A stretch of 64,000 bases of DNA from Polynucleobacter sp. 73C-SIWE (GTDB lineage: Bacteria > Pseudomonadota > Gammaproteobacteria > Burkholderiales > Burkholderiaceae), in assembly GCF_018882465.1 (NCBI RefSeq), contig NZ_JACVOK010000001.1, forward strand, positions 992,001-1,056,000, written 5' to 3'. Both the position numbers and the translations under genes were made by a program. The notes beneath the pieces are model-generated. The model was given only the letters and a program-made list of their open reading frames with translations, searched no databases and was not told where the DNA came from. Positions 7,979-16,938 of this stretch are shown here, in pieces (position 1 is the stretch's first letter; the number at the start of each line of letters is the position of its first letter).

Positions 7979-8626
7979 ATGACAGCCAATATTTCCAAAA
8001 CCTCCAGTAAATCCACCCTCGTACTTGAAGGCCGTGGACTGCGCTGTGTTCGAGGTGAAAGACAACTATTTACGGATCTCAATATTCGGATTACATCTGG
8101 AAATTGTTTGCATGTGCGCGGTGAGAATGGCGTAGGTAAAACAAGTCTGTTACGACTCTTAACGGGTTTATCAAAACCAGAGTCTGGTGAGGTTTTCTGG
8201 TGTGATCACTCAATCACTATTGACTCAGCTACTTATCATCGCGAACTATTATTTCTGGGTCATCGAGATGCTTTAAAAGAAGATCTCACTGCCTTAGAAA
8301 ATCTACAGATGTATGCGGCACTAGATGATGTTGCTCTTTCGCAAGAACAAGCATTTGCTGCTTTATGGCGAATTGGTTTGCGAGGTCGTGAAAATTTATC
8401 GATCAACTGTTTGTCTGCCGGACAAAAGCGACGCGTTCTCATGGCGCGCATGTTAACGCGTCAGGCTAGGCTGTGGATTTTGGATGAACCCTTTAATGCC
8501 TTAGATATAGAGGCAGTTCATGAGCTTCGGAATCTGATTATTGAGCATATTGCTAGCGGTGGGCTTGTTGTATTAACAAGCCATCAGGAAGTGCATATTC
8601 CGAACGTACAGGTTCTAGAGCTATGA
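7979..8626 (+). CDS. ccmA: Heme exporter ATP-binding protein CcmA
   Basis: The 215-residue ABC ATPase has Walker A GENGVGKT (48-55), the signature LSAGQK (145-150) and Walker B LWILDEP (165-171). With CcmB, C and D it forms the inner-membrane complex that releases holo-CcmE from heme handling at the start of cytochrome c maturation. The ATG at 7979 is the first in-frame start after a TGA at 7958, although no clear ribosome-binding site precedes it. First gene of nine that overlap head to tail; its stop overlaps the ccmB start by 4 nt. Confidence 0.93.
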   Translation: MTANISKTSSKSTLVLEGRGLRCVRGERQLFTDLNIRITSGNCLHVRGENGVGKTSLLRLLTGLSKPESGEVFWCDHSITIDSATYHRELLFLGHRDALKEDLTALENLQMYAALDDVALSQEQAFAALWRIGLRGRENLSINCLSAGQKRRVLMARMLTRQARLWILDEPFNALDIEAVHELRNLIIEHIASGGLVVLTSHQEVHIPNVQVLEL

Positions 8627-9288
8627 GAGCCTTACTTGCCATCATTCGTCGAGACTTGCTTTTGGTGATGCGCCGAAAGAGTGAAGTCCTTACTGCATTG
8701 TTTTTCTTTATCGTGGTAACAAGCCTATTTCCATTGGGTATTGGCGCTGATGCTGCTTTATTGCGAAAAATTGCTCCAGGCGTCATTTGGGTTGCAGCGT
8801 TGCTAGCCACCTTATTGGGTTTACATCGCATGTTTGCTGCTGACTATCAGGACGGCACTCTGGAGCAGATGGCTTTATCCCCTCAACCCATGGTGTTATT
8901 AGTTGCAGGAAAAATCATTGCACATTGGATGGTTTGTGGCTTGCCCTTGGTTTTATTGGCCCCGATTATTGGCATTCAATTTGATTTGGATGCTAATTCT
9001 TTATCTATATTGATAGCCACCCTCTTGCTAGGAACTCCAGTACTATCTTTATTGGGTTCTATTGGTGCGGCTTTAACCCTGGGTGTCCGAGGGGGTAGTG
9101 TATTGATGAGCTTATTAATCTTGCCTTTGTATATTCCAGTGCTAATTTTCGGTGCTGGTGCCGTATATGCCAATAGCGTAGGTTTGGATACATCTGGCCA
9201 TTTTTCCTTGCTCAGCGCCTTATTGATTTTGGCTTTAGCATTTGTACCTTGGGTTAGTACCGCTGCCGTAAAGATTGCAATTGAATGA
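8623..9288 (+). CDS. ccmB: Heme exporter membrane protein CcmB
   Basis: The 221-residue polytopic protein shows six hydrophobic segments and the CcmB hallmarks: an N-terminal RRDLLLVMRRKSE stretch and LL-LHRMFAADYQDGTLEQ after the second helix. It is the permease partner of CcmA in the inner membrane. The ATG overlaps the ccmA stop and the TGA overlaps the ccmC start (4 nt each), so it is co-translated with both. Confidence 0.93.
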   Translation: MRALLAIIRRDLLLVMRRKSEVLTALFFFIVVTSLFPLGIGADAALLRKIAPGVIWVAALLATLLGLHRMFAADYQDGTLEQMALSPQPMVLLVAGKIIAHWMVCGLPLVLLAPIIGIQFDLDANSLSILIATLLLGTPVLSLLGSIGAALTLGVRGGSVLMSLLILPLYIPVLIFGAGAVYANSVGLDTSGHFSLLSALLILALAFVPWVSTAAVKIAIE

Positions 9289-10061
9289 ATCAGGTAAATA
9301 ATTCTTCTTTTTCTAATAGTCGCTTGATTAACTGGTTTAAGTTATCAAGCCCTAGCGCCTTTTATCCGCTCGCCGGAAAATTGATTCCTATTTTTTGGAC
9401 TCTTGCTGCCATCTTTGGTTTAGCTGGTTTGTGGATCAGCTTTTTTGTTGCCCCAGTGGATGCAGTTCAAGGTCAGGGTTATCGCATTATTTTTGTTCAT
9501 GTCCCCGCTTCATGGATGTCGATGTTTTTATATCTTGTGATGGCTGCATGGGCTGGACTAGGCTTAGTTTTTAATACACGCTTGTCCGCCATGATGGCTC
9601 AAGCCCTAGCTCCGATTGGGGCATGGATGGCGTTTCTATCTTTATGGACTGGAGCGTTTTGGGGTAAACCAATGTGGGGCGCTTGGTGGGTTTGGGATGC
9701 ACGTCTAACCTCCGAATTGATCTTGCTATTTTTATATCTGGGGTTTATTGCCTTACAGGCATCCATTGACAACCCCCGTCGTGCCGATAAAGCAGGCGCT
9801 ATTTTGGCTCTAGTAGGCGTAGTGAATGTACCGATTATTTATTTCTCAGTGAAATGGTGGAATACCTTGCATCAGGGTGCCTCAGTTTCTCTAACAAAAG
9901 CACCCGCAATGGCGCAGACTATGCTGTGGGGAATGCTTTTGATGGCTTTATGTTTTTGGATGTATTCGATTGCGGTCGGTTTGATGCGAGTGCGAGCCAT
10001 CATTTTGGAGCGTGAGGCACATACTGATTGGGTGAGACAATTGAGCGAGGTCAAGAGCTAA
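9285..10061 (+). CDS. ccmC: Heme handling protein CcmC
   Basis: The 258-residue membrane protein has the tryptophan-rich heme-binding segment WGKPMWGAWWVWDARLTSE and flanking histidines (FVHVPASWM before it, NTLHQG after it) that define CcmC. It presents periplasmic heme to CcmE. The N terminus is about 20 residues longer than many homologues before the first helix. The stop TAA shares its last A with the ATG of ccmD. Confidence 0.93.
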   Translation: MNQVNNSSFSNSRLINWFKLSSPSAFYPLAGKLIPIFWTLAAIFGLAGLWISFFVAPVDAVQGQGYRIIFVHVPASWMSMFLYLVMAAWAGLGLVFNTRLSAMMAQALAPIGAWMAFLSLWTGAFWGKPMWGAWWVWDARLTSELILLFLYLGFIALQASIDNPRRADKAGAILALVGVVNVPIIYFSVKWWNTLHQGASVSLTKAPAMAQTMLWGMLLMALCFWMYSIAVGLMRVRAIILEREAHTDWVRQLSEVKS

Positions 10062-10249
10062 TGTGGAATAGTCCAGCAGAATTCTTTGCAATGGGCGGCT
10101 ACGCGCTGTATGTGTGGAGCAGCTTTGGTGCGTGTGCCCTAGTTCTATTGTTTGAACCCTTAGCAGTACGTGCTCGTTTTAAGGCAATTTTGCAAAGACT
10201 CAAGCAAGAACAGTTGGCCGAGCAGTTTGATAGAGAAGGTAGTCAGTGA
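10061..10249 (+). CDS. ccmD: Heme exporter small subunit CcmD
   Basis: The 62-residue single-pass protein begins [23 protein letters not shown], the typical CcmD start, followed by one transmembrane helix (about residues 13-30) and a basic, helical cytoplasmic tail. It holds CcmE in the CcmABCD complex. The ATG at 10061 overlaps the ccmC stop by one base; an in-frame GTG at 10028 lies inside ccmC and is not needed. The stop overlaps the GTG of ccmE by 4 nt. Confidence 0.9.
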   Translation: MWNSPAEFFAMGGYALYVWSSFGACALVLLFEPLAVRARFKAILQRLKQEQLAEQFDREGSQ

Positions 10250-10680
10250 AGCCGAGACATAAACGCGCATTAATCATTATTGCCGCTCTAGTGGTGATTG
10301 GAGTTGCTGCACTATTGATTCTCAATGCACTCAATAGCAATATTGCTTTGTATGTAACTCCTAGTGATGTTGCTGCAGGTAAGGCTCCACAGGGGCAAGT
10401 ATTTCGTATTGGCGGCATGGTTAAAGATGGCTCTGTAAAGCGCGATGGATTGACAGTACATTTTGTGATTACTGATCTTGCTAAAGACATTCCAGTTGCT
10501 TACACAGGCATCCTTCCAGATTTATTTAAAGAAGGTAAGGGCGCTGTGATTCAAGGTCGTATGAATGCAAATGGAGAATTCATCGCTAGCGAGGTTCTAG
10601 CTAAGCATGATGAAAACTATATGCCGCCTGAAGCAAAGCATTCTTTAGACCAAGCTCAAAAAAATGGAAACAATAAATGA
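10246..10680 (+). CDS. ccmE: Cytochrome c maturation heme chaperone CcmE
   Basis: The 144-residue protein has a basic N terminus, one transmembrane anchor (about 8-28) and an OB-fold periplasmic domain. The heme-attachment residue H121 and Y125 sit in LAKHDENY, the signature of the H-type CcmE, and a flexible PPEA tail follows. It carries covalently bound heme from CcmC to CcmF/H. Translation starts at GTG 10246, overlapping ccmD, and the stop overlaps the ccmF start by 4 nt. Confidence 0.94.
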   Translation: MKPRHKRALIIIAALVVIGVAALLILNALNSNIALYVTPSDVAAGKAPQGQVFRIGGMVKDGSVKRDGLTVHFVITDLAKDIPVAYTGILPDLFKEGKGAVIQGRMNANGEFIASEVLAKHDENYMPPEAKHSLDQAQKNGNNK

Positions 10681-12596
10681 TTCCTGAGTTTGGGCATTAC
10701 GCATTAATTCTCGCGCTTTGTGTAGCACTAATCCAAGGGGTGCTTCCGCTTGTTGGTGCCCACCAAGGCCGCCGTGAGTGGTTAGTACTGGCAAGACCTG
10801 CTGCTCAAACCGTCTTCTTACTTCTGGCTATTGCCTTTGTAATTTTAGCTTGGAGTTTTTATAGCAATGACTTTTCAGTTCTTTATGTAGCTGAGCACTC
10901 TAATTCTCTGATGCCTGTGATGTATCGTTTGGGTGCTGTGTGGGGTGGGCATGAAGGTTCCTTGCTCTTATGGGTTTTCTTATTAAGCACTTGGACTATT
11001 TTGGTGGCTCAACTCTCTAAGGCCTTAGATGAGTTTATGGTTGCTAGGGTAATCGGCGTGTTGGGCTTAGTGACCAGCGGACTACTATTGTTTGTTCTCA
11101 CAACCTCAAATCCATTTATGCGTTTGCTTCCTGCAGCGCAAGACGGCCGCTCTTTAAACCCACTTTTGCAAGATCCTGGTTTGGTGTTTCATCCGCCGAT
11201 GTTGTATATGGGGTATGTTGGTTTCTCAGTAGCTTTTGCTTTTGCGATTGCCTCTTTACTATCTGGAAGATTGGATGCAGCTTGGGCGCGCTGGTCCCGG
11301 CCATGGACAACGGCTGCTTGGGTGTTTCTCACTCTTGGTATTGCTCTGGGTTCTTGGTGGGCTTACTACGAGCTGGGTTGGGGTGGTTGGTGGTTTTGGG
11401 ATCCAGTGGAGAACGCATCCTTTATTCCTTGGCTCGTTGGTACTGCGCTATTACATTCCTTAGCAGTTACGGAAAAGCGCGGTGGCTTTAAGAGTTGGAC
11501 TGTGCTCTTAGCAATTACTGCATTCTCGCTATCTCTGTTGGGAACCTTCTTAGTGCGCTCAGGTGTGCTGACATCAGTCCATGCTTTTGCTACTGACCCT
11601 AGGCGCGGTATCTTTATTCTGATTTTCTTGGTAGTTGTAGTTGGATCATCTTTAACTCTATATGCATGGCGTGCGCCAAAGAGTTCTCTTGGCGGTAAAT
11701 TTAGCTTTAGCTCCAGAGAGACATTTATCCTTTTAGGAAACGTCTTTTTGGTTGTGTCTGCTGGCTCGGTATTGCTTGGGACCTTATATCCTTTATTAAT
11801 CGATGCTCTTCACTTAGGAAAGATTTCAGTAGGCCCCCCTTATTTCAATAGCGTTTTTGTGCCCATCATGATTCCTCTGTTGGTATTAATGGGTGTCGGT
11901 CCCTGGACGAGCTGGAAAAATTCAGATCTACCGGCAGTAATCAAACGTTTATGGCTTGCAGGATTAGTTGCAGTTGTTGCCGGCGTTGCTATTCCCATGA
12001 TGATGGGTGAGTTCACTTGGCTTGCTGGCATTGGTTTCTTATTGGCCTTTTGGGTAATTGCCTCGGGGTGCTTGCAGATTATTCGTCAGGCAAAAGCAGG
12101 TAAGCCAACGCGTTCCTTTATTGGTATGCAAGTAGCCCACCTTGGAATTGCTGTATTTGTGATTGGTGTCACGATGGTCGGCGCGTATCAAGAAGAAAAA
12201 GATGTTCGCATGTCTGCTGGTGAGATAGTGACAGTAGGTGGGTATCAAATTCAGCTGCAAGGCGTCAATCTCGTGCCAGGGCCAAACTATCAAGCCATGC
12301 GTGGTACTTTCTTGCTTAGCAAGAATGGCGGTTCCCAGAAATCCCTGTACCCTGAGAAGCGGAATTATTTCTCTTCAACTATGCCAATGACTGAAGCTGC
12401 GATTGATGTTGGTTTGACACGAGACATCTATGTTTCACTTGGCGAAGAGTTGCCTGATAAGTCTTGGGCAGTACGTGTGTATTACAAGCCTTTTGTAGAT
12501 TGGATCTGGGGCGGCTGTTTGCTGATGGCTCTTGGCGGAGTGTTAGCAATATCTGATAAGCGCTATCGCATCAAATTAAAAAGACAAGCTTCATGA
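10677..12596 (+). CDS. ccmF: Heme lyase subunit CcmF
   Basis: The 639-residue polytopic protein (about 14-15 hydrophobic segments) carries the WWD motif [20 protein letters not shown] and conserved histidines in SLLLWV and [14 protein letters not shown] contexts. It reduces and transfers heme from CcmE to CXXCH motifs of apocytochromes together with CcmG/H/I. The length is typical. The start overlaps ccmE and the stop overlaps ccmG by 4 nt each. Confidence 0.95.
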   Translation: MIPEFGHYALILALCVALIQGVLPLVGAHQGRREWLVLARPAAQTVFLLLAIAFVILAWSFYSNDFSVLYVAEHSNSLMPVMYRLGAVWGGHEGSLLLWVFLLSTWTILVAQLSKALDEFMVARVIGVLGLVTSGLLLFVLTTSNPFMRLLPAAQDGRSLNPLLQDPGLVFHPPMLYMGYVGFSVAFAFAIASLLSGRLDAAWARWSRPWTTAAWVFLTLGIALGSWWAYYELGWGGWWFWDPVENASFIPWLVGTALLHSLAVTEKRGGFKSWTVLLAITAFSLSLLGTFLVRSGVLTSVHAFATDPRRGIFILIFLVVVVGSSLTLYAWRAPKSSLGGKFSFSSRETFILLGNVFLVVSAGSVLLGTLYPLLIDALHLGKISVGPPYFNSVFVPIMIPLLVLMGVGPWTSWKNSDLPAVIKRLWLAGLVAVVAGVAIPMMMGEFTWLAGIGFLLAFWVIASGCLQIIRQAKAGKPTRSFIGMQVAHLGIAVFVIGVTMVGAYQEEKDVRMSAGEIVTVGGYQIQLQGVNLVPGPNYQAMRGTFLLSKNGGSQKSLYPEKRNYFSSTMPMTEAAIDVGLTRDIYVSLGEELPDKSWAVRVYYKPFVDWIWGGCLLMALGGVLAISDKRYRIKLKRQAS

Positions 12597-13123
12597 AAGC
12601 GAAGTTTTTAATTCCTCTGGTGTTATTTTTGGTCTTGGCAGTATTTCTGGCGATCGGCCTCAATCGTGATCCACATGAGGTGCCATCGCCATTAATTAAT
12701 AAGCCTGCACCAGCATTTGAGATCCCCCAGTTATCAGACTCGAACCAGTCTTTTTCTCCTGCCAGTATGAAGGGCCAGGTCTGGATATTGAATGTTTGGG
12801 CATCTTGGTGTGTAGCTTGCCGCGAAGAGCATCCAGTATTGGTCGAGCTTGCCAAGTCAAAGATGGCACCTATTATTGGTTTGGACTACAAAGATAAGCG
12901 TGAAGATGCGCTCGCCATGTTGGCTAAACAAGGCAATCCATACTTACTGTCTGCTTTTGATTCCAATGGGCGGGTTGGGATTGATTATGGCGTCTATGGT
13001 GTCCCTGAAACCTATGTGATTGATAAGGCCGGCATTATCCGCTTTAAGCATATTGGCCCGATTACGATGGATTTACTCAATAAGAAGATTTATCCATTGA
13101 TCAGCGAGCTTCAGAAATCATGA
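12593..13123 (+). CDS. ccmG: Thiol:disulfide interchange protein CcmG (DsbE)
   Basis: The 176-residue membrane-tethered thioredoxin has an N-terminal anchor (about 5-23) and active site C73-V-A-C76 in NVWASWCVACREEHP, plus the cis-proline loop YGVPETYVID. It keeps apocytochrome CXXCH cysteines or CcmH reduced in the periplasm. Overlaps ccmF and ccmH by 4 nt. Confidence 0.95.
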   Translation: MKAKFLIPLVLFLVLAVFLAIGLNRDPHEVPSPLINKPAPAFEIPQLSDSNQSFSPASMKGQVWILNVWASWCVACREEHPVLVELAKSKMAPIIGLDYKDKREDALAMLAKQGNPYLLSAFDSNGRVGIDYGVYGVPETYVIDKAGIIRFKHIGPITMDLLNKKIYPLISELQKS

Positions 13124-13593
13124 AAATATTTTTGCTCATGATTCTCTGTGCGCTGAGCTTTAGCTCATCATTCGCTAAAGATGCTACGCCTTTAGCAGAC
13201 GACCCTGTGACTGAACAACGCTTGATTAGCATTTCTGAAGAAATGCGTTGCTTGGTTTGTCAGAATGAATCTCTGGCTGGATCGCGCTCTGATTTAGCCA
13301 ATGATCTCCGACGAGAAATTCGCACTCTGATTAAAGAGGGTAAGAGCGATGATCAAATCAGAAACTTTATGGTTGAGCGCTATGGAGATTTTGTTCTGTA
13401 CCGTCCACCTGTAAAGCCAATTACCTGGCTTCTTTGGATTGGCCCCTTCATCATTCTTTTGATTGGCATAGCAGTGCTATTTACTTATTTACGCCGCAGA
13501 AATAGTGCCGTTACTACCATCGCCTTATCGGATGATGACAATAAGAGAATTGATGCCCTGCTTAATGCCAAAGATGAGAGAGGGGTGCTATGA
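13120..13593 (+). CDS. ccmH: Cytochrome c maturation protein CcmH (CcmL type)
   Basis: The 157-residue product has a signal peptide (about 1-19), the redox motif C44-x2-C47 in MRCLVCQNESLAGSRSDLA, and a C-terminal transmembrane helix at about 103-124. It is the short, thiol-only CcmH; the TPR part found fused in E. coli CcmH is encoded here by the separate ccmI. It handles apocytochrome c thiols in the periplasm. Overlaps ccmG and ccmI by 4 nt. Confidence 0.94.
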   Translation: MKIFLLMILCALSFSSSFAKDATPLADDPVTEQRLISISEEMRCLVCQNESLAGSRSDLANDLRREIRTLIKEGKSDDQIRNFMVERYGDFVLYRPPVKPITWLLWIGPFIILLIGIAVLFTYLRRRNSAVTTIALSDDDNKRIDALLNAKDERGVL

Positions 13594-14774
13594 CCACTTT
13601 TCTGATCTCCGCTTTTCTATTGTTGGTGCTAGTGCTACTTCTGCTGTTGCGTCCATTCATGTTCCCGGCAAAAGTAGAGGTAACTTCTCGCCGTCAAATG
13701 AATGCCGCTATTTATCGTGAAGAACTTGAGAAATTAGAGGCAGAACGCACTGCAGGCTCGATCAGCGCTGCTGATTATGAAATTGCCCACGCTGAAATGC
13801 GTCAACGCCTCTTTCAGGACACAAACGAGGAGGATGATCGTTCTGTGATGGGTTCAAGCAAGCTCACGGTGATTAGTCTGTGTCTATTTGTGTCGGTCCT
13901 TTCGGCAGGCTTTTATTTTTCATTAGGTGATGCTACTCGCATTGCTGAGCAGGGTAATCAGCAGCCTATGACTCAAGAAGGTGTTGAGGCAATGGTTTCT
14001 GAGTTTGCGGCGAAGATGGAAAAGGATCCAACGAATTTGAAGGGCTGGGTAATACTGGCCCGTTCATATCGCATCTTAGGTCGCAATGAAGATGCTGCAA
14101 AGGCTTATGAGCGCGCAGGAGATTTTATTAATTCAGATCCTCAGCTCCTGGCTGATTATGCTGATGTGCTGGCTGCTAATGCCAATGGTAGCTTTGCCGG
14201 TAAACCTCTAAAGCTTATTAATCAAGCGCTTAACTTAGATCCGAATAATCTCATGGCGTTATGGCTCTCTGGAACTGCTTCCTACACCACTGGAAACTAC
14301 AAAGCGGCTGTACAAACTTGGGAAAAGCTTGCACAACAGCTGCCTCCAGGCACAGAAGAAGCACGATCCATTGCCGAGTCCATTGCTGATGCGCGTACTA
14401 AGGGCGGCCTCTCATCCAAGGTAGCTATCAGTAATAAAGAAATTAGCGGGAAGATTGAGATATCTGCTAGTTTGAAATCCCAAGTGAAATCTGGCGATAT
14501 TGTGATGGTGATTGCGCGCAAGCCAGGTGAACGTATGCCAGTGGCAGTGCTCAAGACTTCGGCTTCAGAGTTTCCGATGAATTTCTCTTTAACGGATGCT
14601 TTGGCGATGAACCCAAGTGCACCACTTTCTCAAATTGCTGAAGCCTCTATTGAGGTCAGAATCTCTAAAACCGGGATGGCAAAGCCCGAGCCAGGAGATT
14701 TGATTTCAGCCCCGCAAACGGTGAAGGTTGGAGCAAGCAACGTCAGGCTAGTGATTGACCAGGTACGCCAGTAA
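13590..14774 (+). CDS. ccmI: Cytochrome c maturation TPR protein CcmI (CycH)
   Basis: The 394-residue protein starts with a transmembrane helix (about 3-24), has a second at about 90-107, and then periplasmic TPR repeats (LKGWVILARSYRILGRNEDAAKAYERA and later copies at roughly 145-265), followed by a C-terminal beta-rich domain. It chaperones apocytochrome c to the heme lyase. Last gene of the ccm operon; a terminator-like hairpin follows at 14795. Confidence 0.92.
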   Translation: MTTFLISAFLLLVLVLLLLLRPFMFPAKVEVTSRRQMNAAIYREELEKLEAERTAGSISAADYEIAHAEMRQRLFQDTNEEDDRSVMGSSKLTVISLCLFVSVLSAGFYFSLGDATRIAEQGNQQPMTQEGVEAMVSEFAAKMEKDPTNLKGWVILARSYRILGRNEDAAKAYERAGDFINSDPQLLADYADVLAANANGSFAGKPLKLINQALNLDPNNLMALWLSGTASYTTGNYKAAVQTWEKLAQQLPPGTEEARSIAESIADARTKGGLSSKVAISNKEISGKIEISASLKSQVKSGDIVMVIARKPGERMPVAVLKTSASEFPMNFSLTDALAMNPSAPLSQIAEASIEVRISKTGMAKPEPGDLISAPQTVKVGASNVRLVIDQVRQ

Positions 14775-14794
14775 GTCCTAGTTAGCCCCCTAAT

Positions 14795-14818
14795 TAGGCA
14801 GACATTTGCCTATTTTTA
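14795..14818 (+). terminator. Intrinsic terminator at the end of the ccm operon
   Basis: A 6-bp stem TAGGCA / TGCCTA (14795-14800 and 14807-14812) with a 6-nt loop is followed by TTTTTAT. It sits 20 nt after the ccmI stop and 14 nt before the next start, so it separates, perhaps only partly, the ccm operon from the TAXI gene. Confidence 0.65.
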
Positions 14819-14831
14819 TCGTCGGGGCATA

Positions 14832-16154
14832 ATGCAAAAAACATTAGAGACTTCTATGAAATCCCTGAAAAAACACTTTTTTAATCCTGTAGCCGTAATG
14901 GCCGGCTTTATTGTGGTGATAGCCACTATTTTTAGTATTCTGTGGATCTTGATTCCACCTCCTCCAAAGGTAATAGAGATGGCAGCCGGTTTACCGACTG
15001 GTCTTTATTATCAGTTTGGAGAGCGCTTAAAGGCCGAACTCACACAAGATAGGATCAAGCTAGATGTTTTAGAAACTGGTGGATCAGTTGACAATCTGAA
15101 GTTGCTGTCAGATACAAAATCAGAGGTAGATTTTGCGATCGTGCAAGGTGGTGTCGCTGATATTGCTCAATATCCTAATCTCGTATCCATTGCCGGAATA
15201 TTTTATGAGCCAGTTTGGGTTTGGTATCGTGAGGAAGCATTTAAGGGTGAGGGTGGGCTGAAGTTGCTCAATCAATTAAAAGGTAAGCGTGTCTCTATTG
15301 GTAATGAGGGTAGTGGCACCTTAGCGCTTAGCAATGCATTGCTAAAAATCAGCGGCCTTTCAGAGGGTCAATTGCGTGCAGAAAAGCTAAAGCCTGATCA
15401 GGCTGTAGAAAAGCTGAATCGTGGTGAATTGGATGTAGCGTTTATTGTGGTAGCTGCTGAAGCGCCTATCATCAAAAAATTCTATGAAGTGCCAGGCATT
15501 CGTTTAATGAACTTTGAACAGGCAGACGCCTATACACGCAATTTGCCCTACCTTTCCAAAGTAAATGTGCCTAGGGGTTTACTGAGCATTGAGCATGACT
15601 TACCACGCCAAGATATACAGGTCATTGCACCTACAGCTACACTAGTTGCAAAGGAGGATATTAGCCCTGCCTTGGTGTCCCTTTTGCTAGGCGCTTCGTA
15701 CGATATCCTGAAATCGTACTCACGTTTGCAAAAAGTGGGGGAGTTTCCCTCTAGTGTGGGATTAGACTTTCCTTTGCATGTGGATGCAGAGATTTATTTA
15801 AAGGACGGACCCTCTTTCTTGCATCGTCACCTGCCATTTTGGACTGCGGTTTGGTTTGGGCGCTTTGTAAAAATTGTGATTCCACTGCTAGTAATTTTCA
15901 TTCCTTTATTTACATACGTTCCAGCGGTAAAGAACTTTTTCTTAAAGCTCAAGCTTGCACAGGTTTATGAAGAGCTTAAAGTCATTGAGAAAAATGCCCT
16001 AAATCCTGAACTCACAGAAAAGAATTTGAAGGATTTGGAGGCAATAGAGCATCGAGTCAGAGGCATGAAAGTTTCAATGATGGATGCCAAGGAGTGGTAT
16101 GACCTTAAGGGGCATATAGGAGATGTGCGAGCACGCTTAAATCTATACGATTGA
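14832..16154 (+). CDS. Orphan TAXI-family solute-binding protein with two membrane anchors
   Basis: The 440-residue protein has an N-terminal hydrophobic anchor (about 20-42), a TAXI-type binding domain (GLPTGLYYQFGERLK, ETGGSVDNLKLL, KGKRVSIGNEGSGTLALSNALL) and, unusually, a second transmembrane helix at about 346-366 followed by a 74-residue charged, helical cytoplasmic tail with coiled-coil character. Normal TRAP receptors are free or simply tethered in the periplasm. No TRAP permease is adjacent; the only one in the window, at 35 kb, has its own receptor. A sensor or scaffold role is possible but is inference. ATG at 14859 is an alternative start. The dioxygenase gene follows after 23 nt. 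Confidence 0.8.
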   Translation: MQKTLETSMKSLKKHFFNPVAVMAGFIVVIATIFSILWILIPPPPKVIEMAAGLPTGLYYQFGERLKAELTQDRIKLDVLETGGSVDNLKLLSDTKSEVDFAIVQGGVADIAQYPNLVSIAGIFYEPVWVWYREEAFKGEGGLKLLNQLKGKRVSIGNEGSGTLALSNALLKISGLSEGQLRAEKLKPDQAVEKLNRGELDVAFIVVAAEAPIIKKFYEVPGIRLMNFEQADAYTRNLPYLSKVNVPRGLLSIEHDLPRQDIQVIAPTATLVAKEDISPALVSLLLGASYDILKSYSRLQKVGEFPSSVGLDFPLHVDAEIYLKDGPSFLHRHLPFWTAVWFGRFVKIVIPLLVIFIPLFTYVPAVKNFFLKLKLAQVYEELKVIEKNALNPELTEKNLKDLEAIEHRVRGMKVSMMDAKEWYDLKGHIGDVRARLNLYD

Positions 16155-16177
16155 GATGATTGCCCTAAAATGCCCAT

Positions 16178-16933
16178 ATGACCAATGTTATACCAGCGCC
16201 AGAACTGACTCCAACTAAAGAGCTTGCTCAAGCTTTGCGGTCGCGGGGATATGTTGTCGCATCAGCCGAGACTGTCGCTGAAATGAGCAAGGTGCCGCTA
16301 GCAAATTTGCTGAACTTAACTCAGTTTTGGGAGGGCTTACCGCGCGATCCTTACTTAAAAGATGGTGGCCGTTACCGTTTTCGTCGTCATGCAAGTTATG
16401 AGATTGAGGGCGGTCATCTCAATTTAGTGCCACATCGCGCTCATTGGCAGTCTGTTGATTACAACGCTTTACATGGTGGGATTGAGCGTTGGTTTGAACC
16501 TGTTCAAACAACTTTATTAAATGATGCTGCCTGGCAGTCTCTTCTGTTGGGACTTGCTCAAGTCTTGAGTGGGCTAAAGCCAGTTAAGACTTGGTCTATA
16601 GAGGCCCATCAATTTCGAATTGATACCACTGATGGTATTGGCCGACCAACACCTGAGGGTGCTCACCGTGATGGTGTCGATTTTGTGGCAGTATTTTTAC
16701 TCGATCGCGTGGGTATTAAGGGTGGAGAAACCAGAATTTTTGATGCCTCTGGTTCTGCCGGTTTACGCTTTACCTTAGCTCAACCATGGTCGGTATTACT
16801 CATGAATGATGAGAAAATGATTCATGAGTCAACTCCGATTCAGCCACTTGGAGATTATGGCTATCGGGATACCTTGGTTCTTACCTTTAGATCGAATGGT
16901 TTTCAGGATTCTCCAAATCGAAGTCAGCAATAA
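16178..16933 (+). CDS. 2OG-Fe dioxygenase family protein
   Basis: The 251-residue soluble protein matches the bacterial 2OG-Fe dioxygenase family: iron ligands H163-x-D165 in PEGAHRDGVDFVAV, a distal H216 in MIHESTP, and the 2-oxoglutarate-binding arginine in YRDTLVLTFR. Members hydroxylate free amino acids or related small molecules using oxygen and 2-oxoglutarate; the substrate here is unknown. The neighbouring upstream TAXI protein is co-oriented with a 23-nt gap. It converges on the Bug gene, 5 nt between stops. Confidence 0.8.
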   Translation: MTNVIPAPELTPTKELAQALRSRGYVVASAETVAEMSKVPLANLLNLTQFWEGLPRDPYLKDGGRYRFRRHASYEIEGGHLNLVPHRAHWQSVDYNALHGGIERWFEPVQTTLLNDAAWQSLLLGLAQVLSGLKPVKTWSIEAHQFRIDTTDGIGRPTPEGAHRDGVDFVAVFLLDRVGIKGGETRIFDASGSAGLRFTLAQPWSVLLMNDEKMIHESTPIQPLGDYGYRDTLVLTFRSNGFQDSPNRSQQ

Positions 16934-16938
16934 AAGCC

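Noticed and set aside
10028..10060. GTG start upstream of ccmD
   Set aside because: It lies inside ccmC; the ATG at 10061 gives the standard CcmD N terminus and a 1-nt overlap with the ccmC stop.
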